Source: an uncultured Clostridia bacterium (GTDB lineage Bacteria; Bacillota; Clostridia; Oscillospirales; Ruminococcaceae). From it: a DNA stretch of 64,000 bases. Each line of letters starts with the position of its first letter. The stretch's first letter is position 1. The notes under the pieces were generated by a model. It worked only from the letters and a program-made list of their open reading frames with translations, was not told the DNA's origin and ran no database searches. Where the stretch lies: the NCBI GenBank assembly GCA_947586185.1, contig CANPXN010000006.1:22383-86382 (forward strand), given 5' to 3'. A program made the position numbers and the translations under genes. Of the stretch, positions 1-7,925 are shown in pieces.

Positions 1-366
1 GATATTTTTGTAAGGCAGCCTATGAAAATAAAAGTCAGCGCTACCTACAGGCTTATACATTCTCCTGACAGGCTCGTGGAGGCGTTCATGAATATGGGCG
101 CTAAAAATATAGATTTTCAGGAGGCAAATGAGAGTAAAATAGGTTCTGTGGTTCAGCAGAAGACAGTTTCCGTAATTTCAAAGGTGGTTTATGTGCTTCG
201 TACCCTTTATCAGGGTGGAAAGGTATATATGGAAAGCCTTTATGAAAATGTATACGACAGATCTGCAAGAGTTGCAACATTTCTTGCAGTATTGGAGCTT
301 ACAAAGTCCGGACGTATATTGATCAGTGACGACTGTACGGAGATATATCTTAAAAAGAGAGGTTGA
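1..366 (+). CDS. scpA: ScpA, segregation and condensation protein A (C-terminal part)
   Basis: This is the 3' end of a gene that begins upstream of the window; the frame is open from base 1, so the internal ATG at 22 is not taken as the start. About 121 residues are visible. ScpA is the kleisin of the bacterial SMC condensin complex: its C-terminal winged helix binds the SMC head while its middle binds ScpB. The visible tail has the right size for that winged-helix domain. The call rests mainly on the directly overlapping scpB: its TTG start lies inside the end of this gene, the standard Firmicutes scpA-scpB arrangement, implying translational coupling. Confidence 0.85.
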   Translation, partial: DIFVRQPMKIKVSATYRLIHSPDRLVEAFMNMGAKNIDFQEANESKIGSVVQQKTVSVISKVVYVLRTLYQGGKVYMESLYENVYDRSARVATFLAVLELTKSGRILISDDCTEIYLKKRG

Positions 367-962
367 ATTTTTTGCAGTTAAAGGACAAGCTTGCTGCTTT
401 GGAGGCGATTCTGTTTGCCTGCGGGGACAGCGTTGAAACAGACAAGATTGCAGATGCAATCGGAATTGAGCTTAATTCTGTGGACGATCTTGTAAAACTG
501 CTCAATGACAGATATGATAATTTTAACAGTGCGCTGATAGTTAAAAGGCTTAATAAGTCCTATCAGCTCTGTACAAAAAAGGAATATTCGGAATATATAA
601 AGGCTGCGGCTGAGAGTAAGAAACAGACTCCGCTTTCAAATGCCGCTATGGAAGCACTTACGATTGTGGCATATAATCAGCCGGTTACAAAAAGCTTTGT
701 TGAAAATGTAAGAGGTATAGATAGCTCGTCTGTAATCAATACTCTTGTTGATAAGGGACTTCTGGAAGAGGCTGGAAGGCTTGAGGTTCCAGGAAGACCT
801 GTGGCATACAGAACGACAAATGTGTTTTTACGAAGCTTTGGACTTAGCAGTCTGGACGAGCTGCCTCCTTTGGCTGACAGCAGCATTGCGGAGGAAACGC
901 TGCTGCTTGACGGAGAAGATACTGAGAATTCAGAGGATATGGAAAATTCCGGAGAAAATTAA
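363..962 (+). CDS. scpB: ScpB, segregation and condensation protein B
   Basis: A protein of about 199 residues, the usual ScpB length. ScpB dimers bind the kleisin ScpA and regulate the SMC condensin that compacts and separates chromosomes. The family signature is visible: an N-terminal stretch LEAILFACGDSVETDKIA forms the first winged helix, and a second begins around ALTIVAYNQPVTKSFVENV with the conserved region PGRPVAYRTT near residue 140. The tail after about residue 175 is acidic (E/D-rich). The start is TTG at 363, overlapping the scpA stop; another TTG lies three codons later, so the exact N terminus is uncertain. Confidence 0.93.
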   Translation: MNFLQLKDKLAALEAILFACGDSVETDKIADAIGIELNSVDDLVKLLNDRYDNFNSALIVKRLNKSYQLCTKKEYSEYIKAAAESKKQTPLSNAAMEALTIVAYNQPVTKSFVENVRGIDSSSVINTLVDKGLLEEAGRLEVPGRPVAYRTTNVFLRSFGLSSLDELPPLADSSIAEETLLLDGEDTENSEDMENSGEN

Positions 963-989
963 TAGTAACAAATCACGGGAGGGAAGAGT

Positions 990-1697
990 ATGGGAAGAAT
1001 TATTCTGCTTATTGTTTTTGCGATACTGCTGATTATTCTTATACTTTTATTTTCTCCTGTGAAAATATTTGTGAGTTCTTTTGACGGCGATACAAAGGTT
1101 ACTTTCAGGTATCTTTTTTTAAAATTTGAAAAGAAAAATATTCAGGAATCTGAGACTGACAGTAGTCAGCATTCAGAGATTGAAGAAAATTCTTGTGAGG
1201 AAAACAAAAAGTCTCCCAGGAAAAGCAAGCCTTTAAAAAAAGAAAAAAAGCCAAAGAAAGAATCCGAAGAAAAGGACTCCGGAGAAAAGACCGGTATTAT
1301 ACCAAAATCAGCAGGAGAGGCTATCAGCCTCATAAAGGATTTGTATGAGCCGGGAAAGAAATCCTTGAAAATAATTTTTCTCGGTATAGGAATACGGGAC
1401 TTAGTGATTGATTTTACGATCTCTGATCAGGATGCCTATGACTGCGCTATAAAATTTGGTAAAACCAATATAGTAGTATATAATACTCTTGGATTTTTAA
1501 GCTGTATTTTCAGCATAAAAAAGAAGAGTATAAATATAAAATGCAGATTCAATGAACCGGAAAGCGTATATAACTACAGCTTTACTGTTAAATTCAGACC
1601 TGCCTGTGCAATACATGCGGCAGTAGGTTTAATATTTGCGTTTCTGGTAAATAATATTAAAAAAAGAAAGAGGGTAAAAGCGGATAATACCGCTTGA
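990..1697 (+). CDS. DUF2953 domain membrane protein
   Basis: A 235-residue protein with one N-terminal hydrophobic segment (residues 4-24), a highly charged Lys/Glu linker (about 50-95) and a C-terminal segment resembling DUF2953, followed by a second hydrophobic stretch near residues 205-222. In Firmicutes this family (YtfI of Bacillus) lies directly before gerW/ytfJ, as it does here with a 15-base gap. Its biochemical role is unknown; association with sporulation is inferred only from the neighbour. Start ATG at 990 follows a GGGAGGG-like ribosome-binding site (RBS). Confidence 0.8.
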   Translation: MGRIILLIVFAILLIILILLFSPVKIFVSSFDGDTKVTFRYLFLKFEKKNIQESETDSSQHSEIEENSCEENKKSPRKSKPLKKEKKPKKESEEKDSGEKTGIIPKSAGEAISLIKDLYEPGKKSLKIIFLGIGIRDLVIDFTISDQDAYDCAIKFGKTNIVVYNTLGFLSCIFSIKKKSINIKCRFNEPESVYNYSFTVKFRPACAIHAAVGLIFAFLVNNIKKRKRVKADNTA

Positions 1698-1712
1698 GAA
1701 CGGAGGATTCAT

Positions 1713-2120
1713 ATGAAAGAACAGCATGCTATTAATGATCTTACAGGGATCAGCATGGAAAAGCTAAAGGAAATGGTTGACGTAAACACTATTATTGGCG
1801 ATCCTATAAAGGTGGATGAAAACACTACTGTAATACCTATATCAAAGGTATCTTTTGGTTTTGCGTCGGGAGGTTCAGATCTTCCAAGTAAACAGGAAAA
1901 GGAGCTTTTTGGAGGCGGTTCCGGAGCAGGGGTTTCAATTCAGCCTCTTGCTTTCCTGGTTGTTTCAAACGGTGAGCCTAAGCTTCTCCAGATGTCTGTA
2001 AACGCATCTAAGGAGAATGCCGTTATAAATATGATCCCTGAGGTATTTGATAAGATATCAGGAATCGTTGGAAAGGGAAAGGATAAAAAGGAAAATAAGA
2101 AAGATAATACTGAAGACTGA
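1713..2120 (+). CDS. gerW: GerW family sporulation protein (YtfJ)
   Basis: A 135-residue protein with the GerW/YtfJ pattern: the conserved block GDPIKVDENTTVIPISKVSF around residues 30-50, a glycine-rich FGGGSGAGVSI segment near residue 68, then a beta-rich core and a lysine-rich tail. GerW is needed for proper germination of Bacillus subtilis spores, but the family is also widespread in Clostridia with no known activity. It follows the DUF2953 gene with 15 bases between, so the two are probably co-transcribed. Its presence suggests, without proving, a sporulating ancestry. Confidence 0.9.
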   Translation: MKEQHAINDLTGISMEKLKEMVDVNTIIGDPIKVDENTTVIPISKVSFGFASGGSDLPSKQEKELFGGGSGAGVSIQPLAFLVVSNGEPKLLQMSVNASKENAVINMIPEVFDKISGIVGKGKDKKENKKDNTED

Positions 2121-2145
2121 AAGCAGTCCTAAAACAGCATTGTCC

Positions 2146-2176
2146 CCCATAAAATAATATTGTATTATTTTATGGG
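2146..2176 (+). promoter_or_regulatory. AU-rich 14-bp hairpin touching the RBS of the carboxypeptidase gene
   Basis: Perfect inverted repeat with arms 2146-2159 and 2163-2176 and a three-base loop. The right arm ends in GGG, which is also the first part of the GGGAGGG RBS (2174-2180) for the ATG at 2185. It may act as terminator or leader hairpin after gerW, or limit translation; there is no U-tract, so a translational role is as plausible as termination. Confidence 0.55.
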
Positions 2177-2184
2177 AGGGCATT

Positions 2185-3312
2185 ATGAAAAGAATTTTTT
2201 GTTTGTTGTTTTCGGTTATTTTTGTTATGACTTTTGCTGTAAGCGCCGGGGCGGAAGAGCCTGAGGTTTCTGCAAAGGCATGCGTACTTATTGAAGAAAA
2301 AACAGGAAGAGTTATTTTTGAGAAAAATTCAGGTGAAAAGCTGCCTATGGCAAGCACTACCAAAATAATGACGACGCTGCTTTGCCTTGAAAGCGGAGGC
2401 CTTGATGATGAATTTGTGGTTGACAGCAATGCCATAAAGGTTGAGGGTTCGTCAATGGGGCTTATGGAAGGGGATGTTGTCACAAAACGTGCCCTTTGCT
2501 ATGGAATGCTGCTTCCGTCGGGAAACGACGCTGCAAATGCTGTTGCCGTAAAGCTGGGAGGAACAATTGAAAACTTTGCCAGCATTATGAATGAACGTGC
2601 AGCGGAAATAGGAATGACAAGGACCTGTTTCGTCACCCCGTCAGGTCTTGAGGGAGAGGGACACGGAGCTTCTGCTTATGATATGGCTTTGCTTGCAAGG
2701 GAGGCTTTGAGAAATCCCGATTTTGCAGAAATATGCTCTCAAAGCAAAGCAAAGGTAAGGTTCGGGAATCCTCCATATGAAAGGTGGCTTGTGAACACAA
2801 ATAAGCTGCTTAATATGTATGACGGAGTAAAAGGCGTGAAGACAGGGTTTACTGATGAAGCCGGAAGATGTCTTGTTTCAGCATGCGAAAGAGATGGAAT
2901 ATCTTTTATCTGCGTGACTCTTAATGATAAGTGCGACTGGGACGATCATATGAAAATGTATGATTACGGCTTTTCAAGACTGAAAAGCTCGGAGCTTGGG
3001 TTTAATGAGATAGTTAATATTCCTGTTGTCGGGGGAAACACAGAGCTTATGCCGGCAGCGTCGGATGAGAAAATCATCTTTGGAAGCGACGGAATGAGTG
3101 AAAACAAAATTACGTTCAGAATATATGCTCCTCAGTTCCTGTATGCTCCTGTAAAAGCAGGAGATGCTGTTGGGGAGGTTCGGTATTACTATGATGATAA
3201 CTATATCGGCAGCATAAGCCTTAAAGCCATGAAAACAGATGAGTATAAAGAGGCTGCTGTAAAAAAGGAAAAGGGAATAATTGAAAAAATCAAGACAGTT
3301 TTAAGGTGGTAG
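2185..3312 (+). CDS. D-alanyl-D-alanine carboxypeptidase (PBP5/DacF type)
   Basis: A 375-residue exported serine peptidase that removes the terminal D-Ala of peptidoglycan pentapeptides. It has a signal peptide (residues 1-24). All three catalytic motifs are present: STTK at about 57-60, SGN at about 112-114 and KTG at about 219-221. A C-terminal beta domain follows from about residue 275, and the protein ends with a lysine-rich, weakly amphipathic tail that could associate with the membrane. Start ATG at 2185 has a GGGAGGG RBS within the hairpin described upstream. A degenerate paralogue lies at 36143-37276. Ten bases downstream begins the pseudouridine synthase. Confidence 0.93.
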   Translation: MKRIFCLLFSVIFVMTFAVSAGAEEPEVSAKACVLIEEKTGRVIFEKNSGEKLPMASTTKIMTTLLCLESGGLDDEFVVDSNAIKVEGSSMGLMEGDVVTKRALCYGMLLPSGNDAANAVAVKLGGTIENFASIMNERAAEIGMTRTCFVTPSGLEGEGHGASAYDMALLAREALRNPDFAEICSQSKAKVRFGNPPYERWLVNTNKLLNMYDGVKGVKTGFTDEAGRCLVSACERDGISFICVTLNDKCDWDDHMKMYDYGFSRLKSSELGFNEIVNIPVVGGNTELMPAASDEKIIFGSDGMSENKITFRIYAPQFLYAPVKAGDAVGEVRYYYDDNYIGSISLKAMKTDEYKEAAVKKEKGIIEKIKTVLRW

Positions 3313-3321
3313 ATTTTTTAA

Positions 3322-4053
3322 GTGGAAAAAATAAGAATACAGAAAATAATGTCCGACTGCGGATTCTGTTCCCGCAGAAAAGCGGAGGAGCTTATCAGAG
3401 AAGGAAGAGTCAAGCTTAACGGAAGACCGGTAAAGCTTGGAGATAAGGCTGCCGTAAGGGATAATATCTCAGTGGACGGGCAAAGAATTTATGTTCCGAA
3501 AAAGAAAAAGAACATATATATTATGCTCAACAAGCCAAGAGGCTATGTTACAACAATGAGTGATGAGCTTGGAAGGAAATGCGTTACCGAGCTTCTTGAT
3601 GGAGTTGATGAAAGAGTATATCCTGTTGGACGTCTTGACCGCAATTCCGAGGGCTTGCTGCTTTTTACAAATGATGGAGCATTTGCCAACAGCATAATGC
3701 ATCCTGCAAAGCAGATATCAAAAACCTACAGGGTCACTGTCCGACCTGATATTGACGATGAGCAGCTTGTGGCTCTTTCAGAGGGAATAGAGCTTGACGG
3801 AAGAAAAACTCTTCCTGCAAGTGTTGTTGTAAAGGATAAAACGCCGGGGAGAGTCGTACTGCTTATTACTATAAAAGAAGGCAGAAACCGTCAGATAAGA
3901 CGTATGTGCGAAGCGGTAGGTCTTGAGGTTGCAAGACTCAGGAGAATAAGCGTAGGCCCGTTAAAGCTTGGTATGCTGAAACCGGGAACTTACAGGGAGC
4001 TTACAGCTGAAGAGCTGAGGGCAGTAAGAAATGCTATAGGTAAGGAGAACTGA
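3322..4053 (+). CDS. rluB: 23S rRNA pseudouridine synthase, RluB/RsuA family
   Basis: A 243-residue enzyme that isomerises uridine to pseudouridine in rRNA. Residues 1-60 form an S4 RNA-binding domain (QKIMSDCGFCSRRKAEELI). The catalytic RsuA-family motif VGRLDRNSEGLLLFTND lies around residues 101-118, with the aspartate of GRLD as nucleophile, and the conserved EGRNRQIRRM is near 190. The RluB assignment rather than RluE/RsuA is by general resemblance and the usual position downstream of scpB in Firmicutes. Start is GTG at 3322, after the AGGTGG of the preceding gene's end. Confidence 0.9.
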   Translation: MEKIRIQKIMSDCGFCSRRKAEELIREGRVKLNGRPVKLGDKAAVRDNISVDGQRIYVPKKKKNIYIMLNKPRGYVTTMSDELGRKCVTELLDGVDERVYPVGRLDRNSEGLLLFTNDGAFANSIMHPAKQISKTYRVTVRPDIDDEQLVALSEGIELDGRKTLPASVVVKDKTPGRVVLLITIKEGRNRQIRRMCEAVGLEVARLRRISVGPLKLGMLKPGTYRELTAEELRAVRNAIGKEN

Positions 4054-4057
4054 AAGA

Positions 4058-4435
4058 ATGCTGGAAATACATGAAAAAACCGACAGTGCCGGATATGAGG
4101 ATAAAACCGGCAAGATTGCCGATAAGGACTTTATACATATTGTTGAATCCTATGATTCGGGAAAGGTAAATGGATACGGAATATACACAATGAAGCCGGA
4201 AGAGCTTTGTATGTATGATTTTGAATGCTCAGATCTGAACGTATGCGACGGGATCGTAAGAACTGTTCTGTTTAAAGGATTGCTTGCCGGGATCAATTCC
4301 TGCACATTCAGCATAGATTCTTCTGAAAAGGAAAGCGTACTCAAGCGTCTCGGATTTATAAGTGACAGCTGTAAAACCATAGAGGATATAGGCGATTTTA
4401 TGGGAAGTTGTAAAAATTGTAAAGAAATGAGATAA
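4058..4435 (+). CDS. small GNAT-like hypothetical protein
   Basis: A 125-residue protein I do not recognise with certainty. The segment DGIVRTVLFKGLLAGINSC followed by VLKRLGF has the spacing and character of the C-terminal half of a GNAT acetyltransferase, where the end of the acyl-CoA helix leads to a conserved (L/Y)xxxGF strand. The usual acetyl-CoA loop (Q/RxxGxG/A) is not evident, so catalytic activity is doubtful. It ends with a Cys-containing tail (CKNCKEMR). It starts four bases after rluB and is probably the last gene of that operon, because a promoter follows at 4440. Confidence 0.5.
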   Translation: MLEIHEKTDSAGYEDKTGKIADKDFIHIVESYDSGKVNGYGIYTMKPEELCMYDFECSDLNVCDGIVRTVLFKGLLAGINSCTFSIDSSEKESVLKRLGFISDSCKTIEDIGDFMGSCKNCKEMR

Positions 4436-4439
4436 ATAC

Positions 4440-4468
4440 TTGCTTTAATTGAAAAAATATAGTATAAT
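4440..4468 (+). promoter_or_regulatory. promoter of the biotin carboxyl-transfer operon
   Basis: TTGCTT at 4440-4445, 17-base spacer, TATAAT at 4463-4468. It lies just after the preceding stop codon and about 115 bases before the carboxyltransferase start. Confidence 0.65.
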
Positions 4469-4501
4469 GTTAATGTATATTGACAAGACGTCCTTAAATT
4501 T

Positions 4502-4562
4502 ATCAGGATGCTTTCTGATGTTTGCGGATGTTCGTTGAAATGACAAAGGGTGAAGCTCACCC
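4502..4562 (+). promoter_or_regulatory. leader with two hairpins before the carboxyltransferase gene
   Basis: The roughly 110-base untranslated leader holds a weak hairpin at 4502-4519 and a perfect 6-bp one (GGGTGA/TCACCC, three-base loop) at 4548-4562, five bases before the AGGAAGG RBS. No known riboswitch class was recognised. A regulatory role is only inferred. Confidence 0.35.
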
Positions 4563-4582
4563 GGTTAGGAAGGAACGATAAT

Positions 4583-5947
4583 ATGCAGTTTGAAAAAAAT
4601 ACGGATAGTCAGGCAAGAAAAAGGCTTGCAGCTTTGTTTGACGATGGTATTTATACTGAAATCAATTCTATTGTTAAGGAAAAGGACGGCAAAGCCGGCG
4701 TTGTGTCAGCATATGGCTATGTAAACAGTGTTGCTGTTTATGCTTTTTCCCAGGAAATTGATGTTAACGGCGGTGCTGTAGGCGCTGCACAGGCAAAGAA
4801 AATTGCAAAGCTTTATGAGCTTGCAGCAACGACAGGTATTCCTGTAGTTGGCATTCATGACTCAAACGGAGCTTTTGTTGACGGCTCTGCTGATTCCCTT
4901 GCAGCATATGGCATGATGCTCAACGCAGCATCGGCAGTTTCGGGAGTTGTTCCTCAGATTTCCGTTATCGCCGGAACATGTGCCGGAAGCGCAGCAATGG
5001 TTGCTTGTTCATCAGATTTCGTTATTATGTCAAAGGATGCAGAGCTTTTTGTAACTCCTCCTTGTGACGCTGAAAAGACCGGAGCCGGAACTGCTCAGAG
5101 AGCTGCCGAGGCCGGTATCGCCGCAGAAGTATGTGATGACGATATGGCTGCAATTGAAAAGGCAAGAACTCTTATAAGCCTTCTTCCGTGCAATAACCTT
5201 TCATATCTTCCGTGCTTTGAATATTCGGAAAGCTCAGTTGTACCGGGTGACAGCCTTGAAAGCATTATAGCAGCTATCACAGACGCTGACAGCGCAGAAG
5301 AGCTTTATTCTGAATGTGGTAAGGCTGCATATACAGGGTTTGCAACGATCAGCGGATCTACTGTTGGTATTGCTGCAACAAATAAAACTTCAGATAAGCT
5401 TACAGGCGCTGACTGTGCAAAGCTTTCACGTTTTGTAAGAACATGCGACGCTTTCTCGGTTCCTGTTATTACTATAGTTGATACAGAGGGCTTTGAGTCT
5501 GACGGCGAGGGCAAAACAACAGAAAGTATCAAGGCGATGACAGCTCTTGCAAACAGCTATGCCGAGGCTACAACAGTTAAGATAGCTCTTGTTTCCGGAA
5601 AGGCAGTAGGTCCTGCATTTATCGCTCTTGCCGGAAACAACGTTAATTCAGACTTTACATATGCGTGGGAAAATGCGGTAATTGCTCCTCTTGCACCGGA
5701 AACCGCAGTTGAATTTTTGTGGCATGACAAGCTCAAGGGAGCTGACGACCTTGCAGCAAAGAGAAAAGAGCTTGCTGATGAATATGCAAAGACTGCTGCA
5801 TCTGCTGAGGCTGCTGCTGAAAAGGGCTATATTGATGAGATAATTGACAAGACTCAGACAAGGAATGTTATTACTTCCGCTTTGGATATTATGTCCGGTA
5901 AGCGTGTTCAGAAGCTTCCTAAGAAGCACAATAATATCCCGTTTTAA
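4583..5947 (+). CDS. carboxyltransferase subunit (AccD / transcarboxylase 12S-like)
   Basis: About 454 residues with two crotonase-fold halves, the family that moves a carboxyl group between carboxybiotin and an acyl-CoA. The first half contains GTCAGSAAMVACSSDFVIM near 130; the second contains VPVITIVDTEGFESDGEGK and IALVSGKAVGPAFIALAG, matching the two oxyanion-hole regions of the family but divergent from typical propionyl-CoA or methylmalonyl-CoA enzymes, so the acyl-CoA substrate is unclear. Start is ATG at 4583 after AGGAAGG; an in-frame GTG at 4550 lies inside a hairpin and is rejected. The biotin carrier and OadA-like genes follow on the same strand. No membrane beta subunit lies nearby. 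Confidence 0.85.
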   Translation: MQFEKNTDSQARKRLAALFDDGIYTEINSIVKEKDGKAGVVSAYGYVNSVAVYAFSQEIDVNGGAVGAAQAKKIAKLYELAATTGIPVVGIHDSNGAFVDGSADSLAAYGMMLNAASAVSGVVPQISVIAGTCAGSAAMVACSSDFVIMSKDAELFVTPPCDAEKTGAGTAQRAAEAGIAAEVCDDDMAAIEKARTLISLLPCNNLSYLPCFEYSESSVVPGDSLESIIAAITDADSAEELYSECGKAAYTGFATISGSTVGIAATNKTSDKLTGADCAKLSRFVRTCDAFSVPVITIVDTEGFESDGEGKTTESIKAMTALANSYAEATTVKIALVSGKAVGPAFIALAGNNVNSDFTYAWENAVIAPLAPETAVEFLWHDKLKGADDLAAKRKELADEYAKTAASAEAAAEKGYIDEIIDKTQTRNVITSALDIMSGKRVQKLPKKHNNIPF

Positions 5948-5978
5948 AATATAACTTATAGATAGGTGGAAAATAAAA

Positions 5979-6338
5979 ATGAAAAGATTTAATGTTACAG
6001 TTAATGGCAAGGCATATGATGTTGCTGTAGAGGAAATTGCAAACGGAGCTGCACCGGCACCTGCTGCCGCTCCTGCACCGGCCGCTCCTGCTGCTGCGCC
6101 GGTTGCTCCGGCTGCTGTAGGCGCAGGTGAAAAGGTTACAGCGCCTATGCCAGGAACGATTCTTGACGTTAAGGTAAACGTTGGCGATACTGTTTCAAGA
6201 GGTCAGGTTATTATGATCCTTGAGGCTATGAAGATGGAAAATGACATCGTTGCATCATGCGACGGAAAAATTACAAGCATCGTTGCAAAGAAGGGCGATA
6301 CTGTAAATTCAGGCGACGCTCTTGCAACAATTGCATAA
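5979..6338 (+). CDS. biotin carboxyl carrier protein (GcdC / 1.3S type)
   Basis: A 119-residue carrier protein. Residues 1-20 are a short beta segment as in decarboxylase gamma/1.3S subunits; residues 23-50 are an Ala/Pro-rich swinging linker; the biotinyl domain occupies about 52-119 with the biotinylation motif EAMKMEN around residue 84, lysine being the attachment point. It shuttles CO2 between the 5S/OadA-type carboxyltransferase and the AccD-like subunit encoded on either side. Start ATG at 5979 follows AGGTGG. Confidence 0.93.
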   Translation: MKRFNVTVNGKAYDVAVEEIANGAAPAPAAAPAPAAPAAAPVAPAAVGAGEKVTAPMPGTILDVKVNVGDTVSRGQVIMILEAMKMENDIVASCDGKITSIVAKKGDTVNSGDALATIA

Positions 6339-6370
6339 GTTTAATTTTTTAGAAAGATGGTTACAGAAAC

Positions 6371-7768
6371 ATGTCAAAAGTAAAAATTACAGAAACCGTG
6401 CTTCGTGACGCTCATCAGTCACTTATTGCTACACGTATGACAACTGAGGAAATGCTTCCTGTACTTCCTCTTATGGATAAGGTAGGATACCATTCCGTTG
6501 AATGCTGGGGCGGTGCGACATTTGACTCATGCCTCAGATTTTTAAACGAAGACCCTTGGGAAAGACTTAGAACTCTCAAGAAGAATCTTCCTAATACAAA
6601 GCTTCAGATGCTGTTCAGAGGACAGAATATGCTGGGATACCGTCATTACGCAGATGACGTTTTGGAATACTTTGTTCAGAAGTCCGTTGCAAACGGTATT
6701 GATATTATACGTATTTTTGATGCCCTCAATGATATAAGAAATCTTGAAACCTCCATCAAGGCCGCTAAAAAGGAGGGCGCACATACTCAGGTCGCAATTT
6801 CCTATACGCTGGGAGAGGTCTTTACTACAGATTATTATGTGAACTATGCAAAGCAGATCGAGAATGCAGGCGCTGATTCGATTTGTATCAAGGATATGGC
6901 TGCTCTGCTTACTCCTTATGAAACAGAGAAGCTTGTAAGAGCATTGAAATCTGCCGTTAAGATTCCTGTTCAGCTTCATACGCATTATACATCAGGTCTT
7001 GCTTCAATGTGTCTTCTTAAAGGTATAGAAGCCGGCGTGGATGTAATTGATACAGCAATGTCACCTCTGGCTCTTGGCACATCACATGCACCTACAGAGT
7101 CAATGGTTGCAGCTTTGCAGGGTACTGAGTATGATACAGGTCTTGACCTTGTTCTTCTTACTGAAATAAGAGATTATTTCATGAAGCTGAGAAAGAAATA
7201 TATCGACAGCGGTCTGCTTGATCCTAAGATGCTTGCGACAGACGCAAACGCTCTTATTTATCAGGTTCCGGGCGGAATGCTCTCAAATCTTCTTTCACAG
7301 CTCAAACAGGCAGGCAAGGAAGATCAGCTTGAAGAGGTTCTCAAAGAAGTTCCGAGAGTTAGAAAGGATGCAGGCTATCCGCCGCTTGTTACTCCTTCTT
7401 CACAGATCGTTGGTACTCAGGCTGTATTCAATGTAATTATGGGCGAGAGATATAAAATGGTTACAAAGGAATTTAAGGGCATCGTAAGAGGAGAGTATGG
7501 TAAGACTCCTGTTCCGATTGATCCTGAATTCAGAAAGAAGATAATAGGTTCTGAAGAACCTATCGACTGCCGTCCGGCTGATCTGCTGGAGCCTGAGCTT
7601 GATAAGCTCAGAAAAGAATGTGCAGAGTGGACTGAACAGGAAGAGGACGTGCTCAGCTATGCACAGTTCGGTCAGGTTGCAGTTAAATTCTTTGAAAATC
7701 GCAGAAATGCAAAATATGGAATAGACGGTGTACATTCGGACGCTGAAAAGCAGATCCATCCGGTTTAA
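6371..7768 (+). CDS. oadA: oxaloacetate decarboxylase alpha / transcarboxylase 5S-type subunit
   Basis: A 465-residue carboxyltransferase of the pyruvate-carboxylase/OadA family. The N-terminal TIM barrel begins with ETVLRDAHQSLIATRM (the RDxHQS metal and substrate motif), followed by WGGATFDSCLRFL, SICIKDMAALL with the carboxybiotin-accepting lysine, and HTHYTSG with metal-binding histidines near residue 200. A helical C-terminal region follows from about 300. No biotin domain is fused; the separate carrier at 5979 supplies it. The reaction moves CO2 between oxaloacetate/pyruvate and biotin. With the other two genes it matches the three-subunit composition of transcarboxylase or a soluble part of a decarboxylase. 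Confidence 0.92.
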   Translation: MSKVKITETVLRDAHQSLIATRMTTEEMLPVLPLMDKVGYHSVECWGGATFDSCLRFLNEDPWERLRTLKKNLPNTKLQMLFRGQNMLGYRHYADDVLEYFVQKSVANGIDIIRIFDALNDIRNLETSIKAAKKEGAHTQVAISYTLGEVFTTDYYVNYAKQIENAGADSICIKDMAALLTPYETEKLVRALKSAVKIPVQLHTHYTSGLASMCLLKGIEAGVDVIDTAMSPLALGTSHAPTESMVAALQGTEYDTGLDLVLLTEIRDYFMKLRKKYIDSGLLDPKMLATDANALIYQVPGGMLSNLLSQLKQAGKEDQLEEVLKEVPRVRKDAGYPPLVTPSSQIVGTQAVFNVIMGERYKMVTKEFKGIVRGEYGKTPVPIDPEFRKKIIGSEEPIDCRPADLLEPELDKLRKECAEWTEQEEDVLSYAQFGQVAVKFFENRRNAKYGIDGVHSDAEKQIHPV

Positions 7769-7850
7769 AGCTTATTGATACGGAAATTATTGACCCGATA
7801 ATGAAATGTTATCAAGCCGCAGGGCTTGATGCAGGAGTTTTGTTTACGGA

Positions 7851-7888
7851 GCATAAATAAGGCGGACTCAGGTTCGCCTTATTTATGC
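7851..7888 (+). terminator. strong 14-bp hairpin after oadA
   Basis: Perfect arms 7851-7864 and 7875-7888 with a ten-base loop. It lies between oadA and metA and is probably a terminator, although no clear T-tract follows. Nothing else was recognised between 7769 and 7925. Confidence 0.65.
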
Positions 7889-7925
7889 GTATATATACGG
7901 CACTTTTCATAGGGAGGTGGGAATC

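Noticed and set aside
7769..7860. 30-codon open frame after oadA reading through MKCYQAAGLDAGVLF
   Set aside because: It has no RBS and ends inside the hairpin arm; it is out of frame with oadA and I recognise no homologue. Possible remnant, but too short to support.
7769..7925. Riboswitch upstream of metA
   Set aside because: Only the 14-bp hairpin and RBS are present, with no room for a SAM or T-box architecture.
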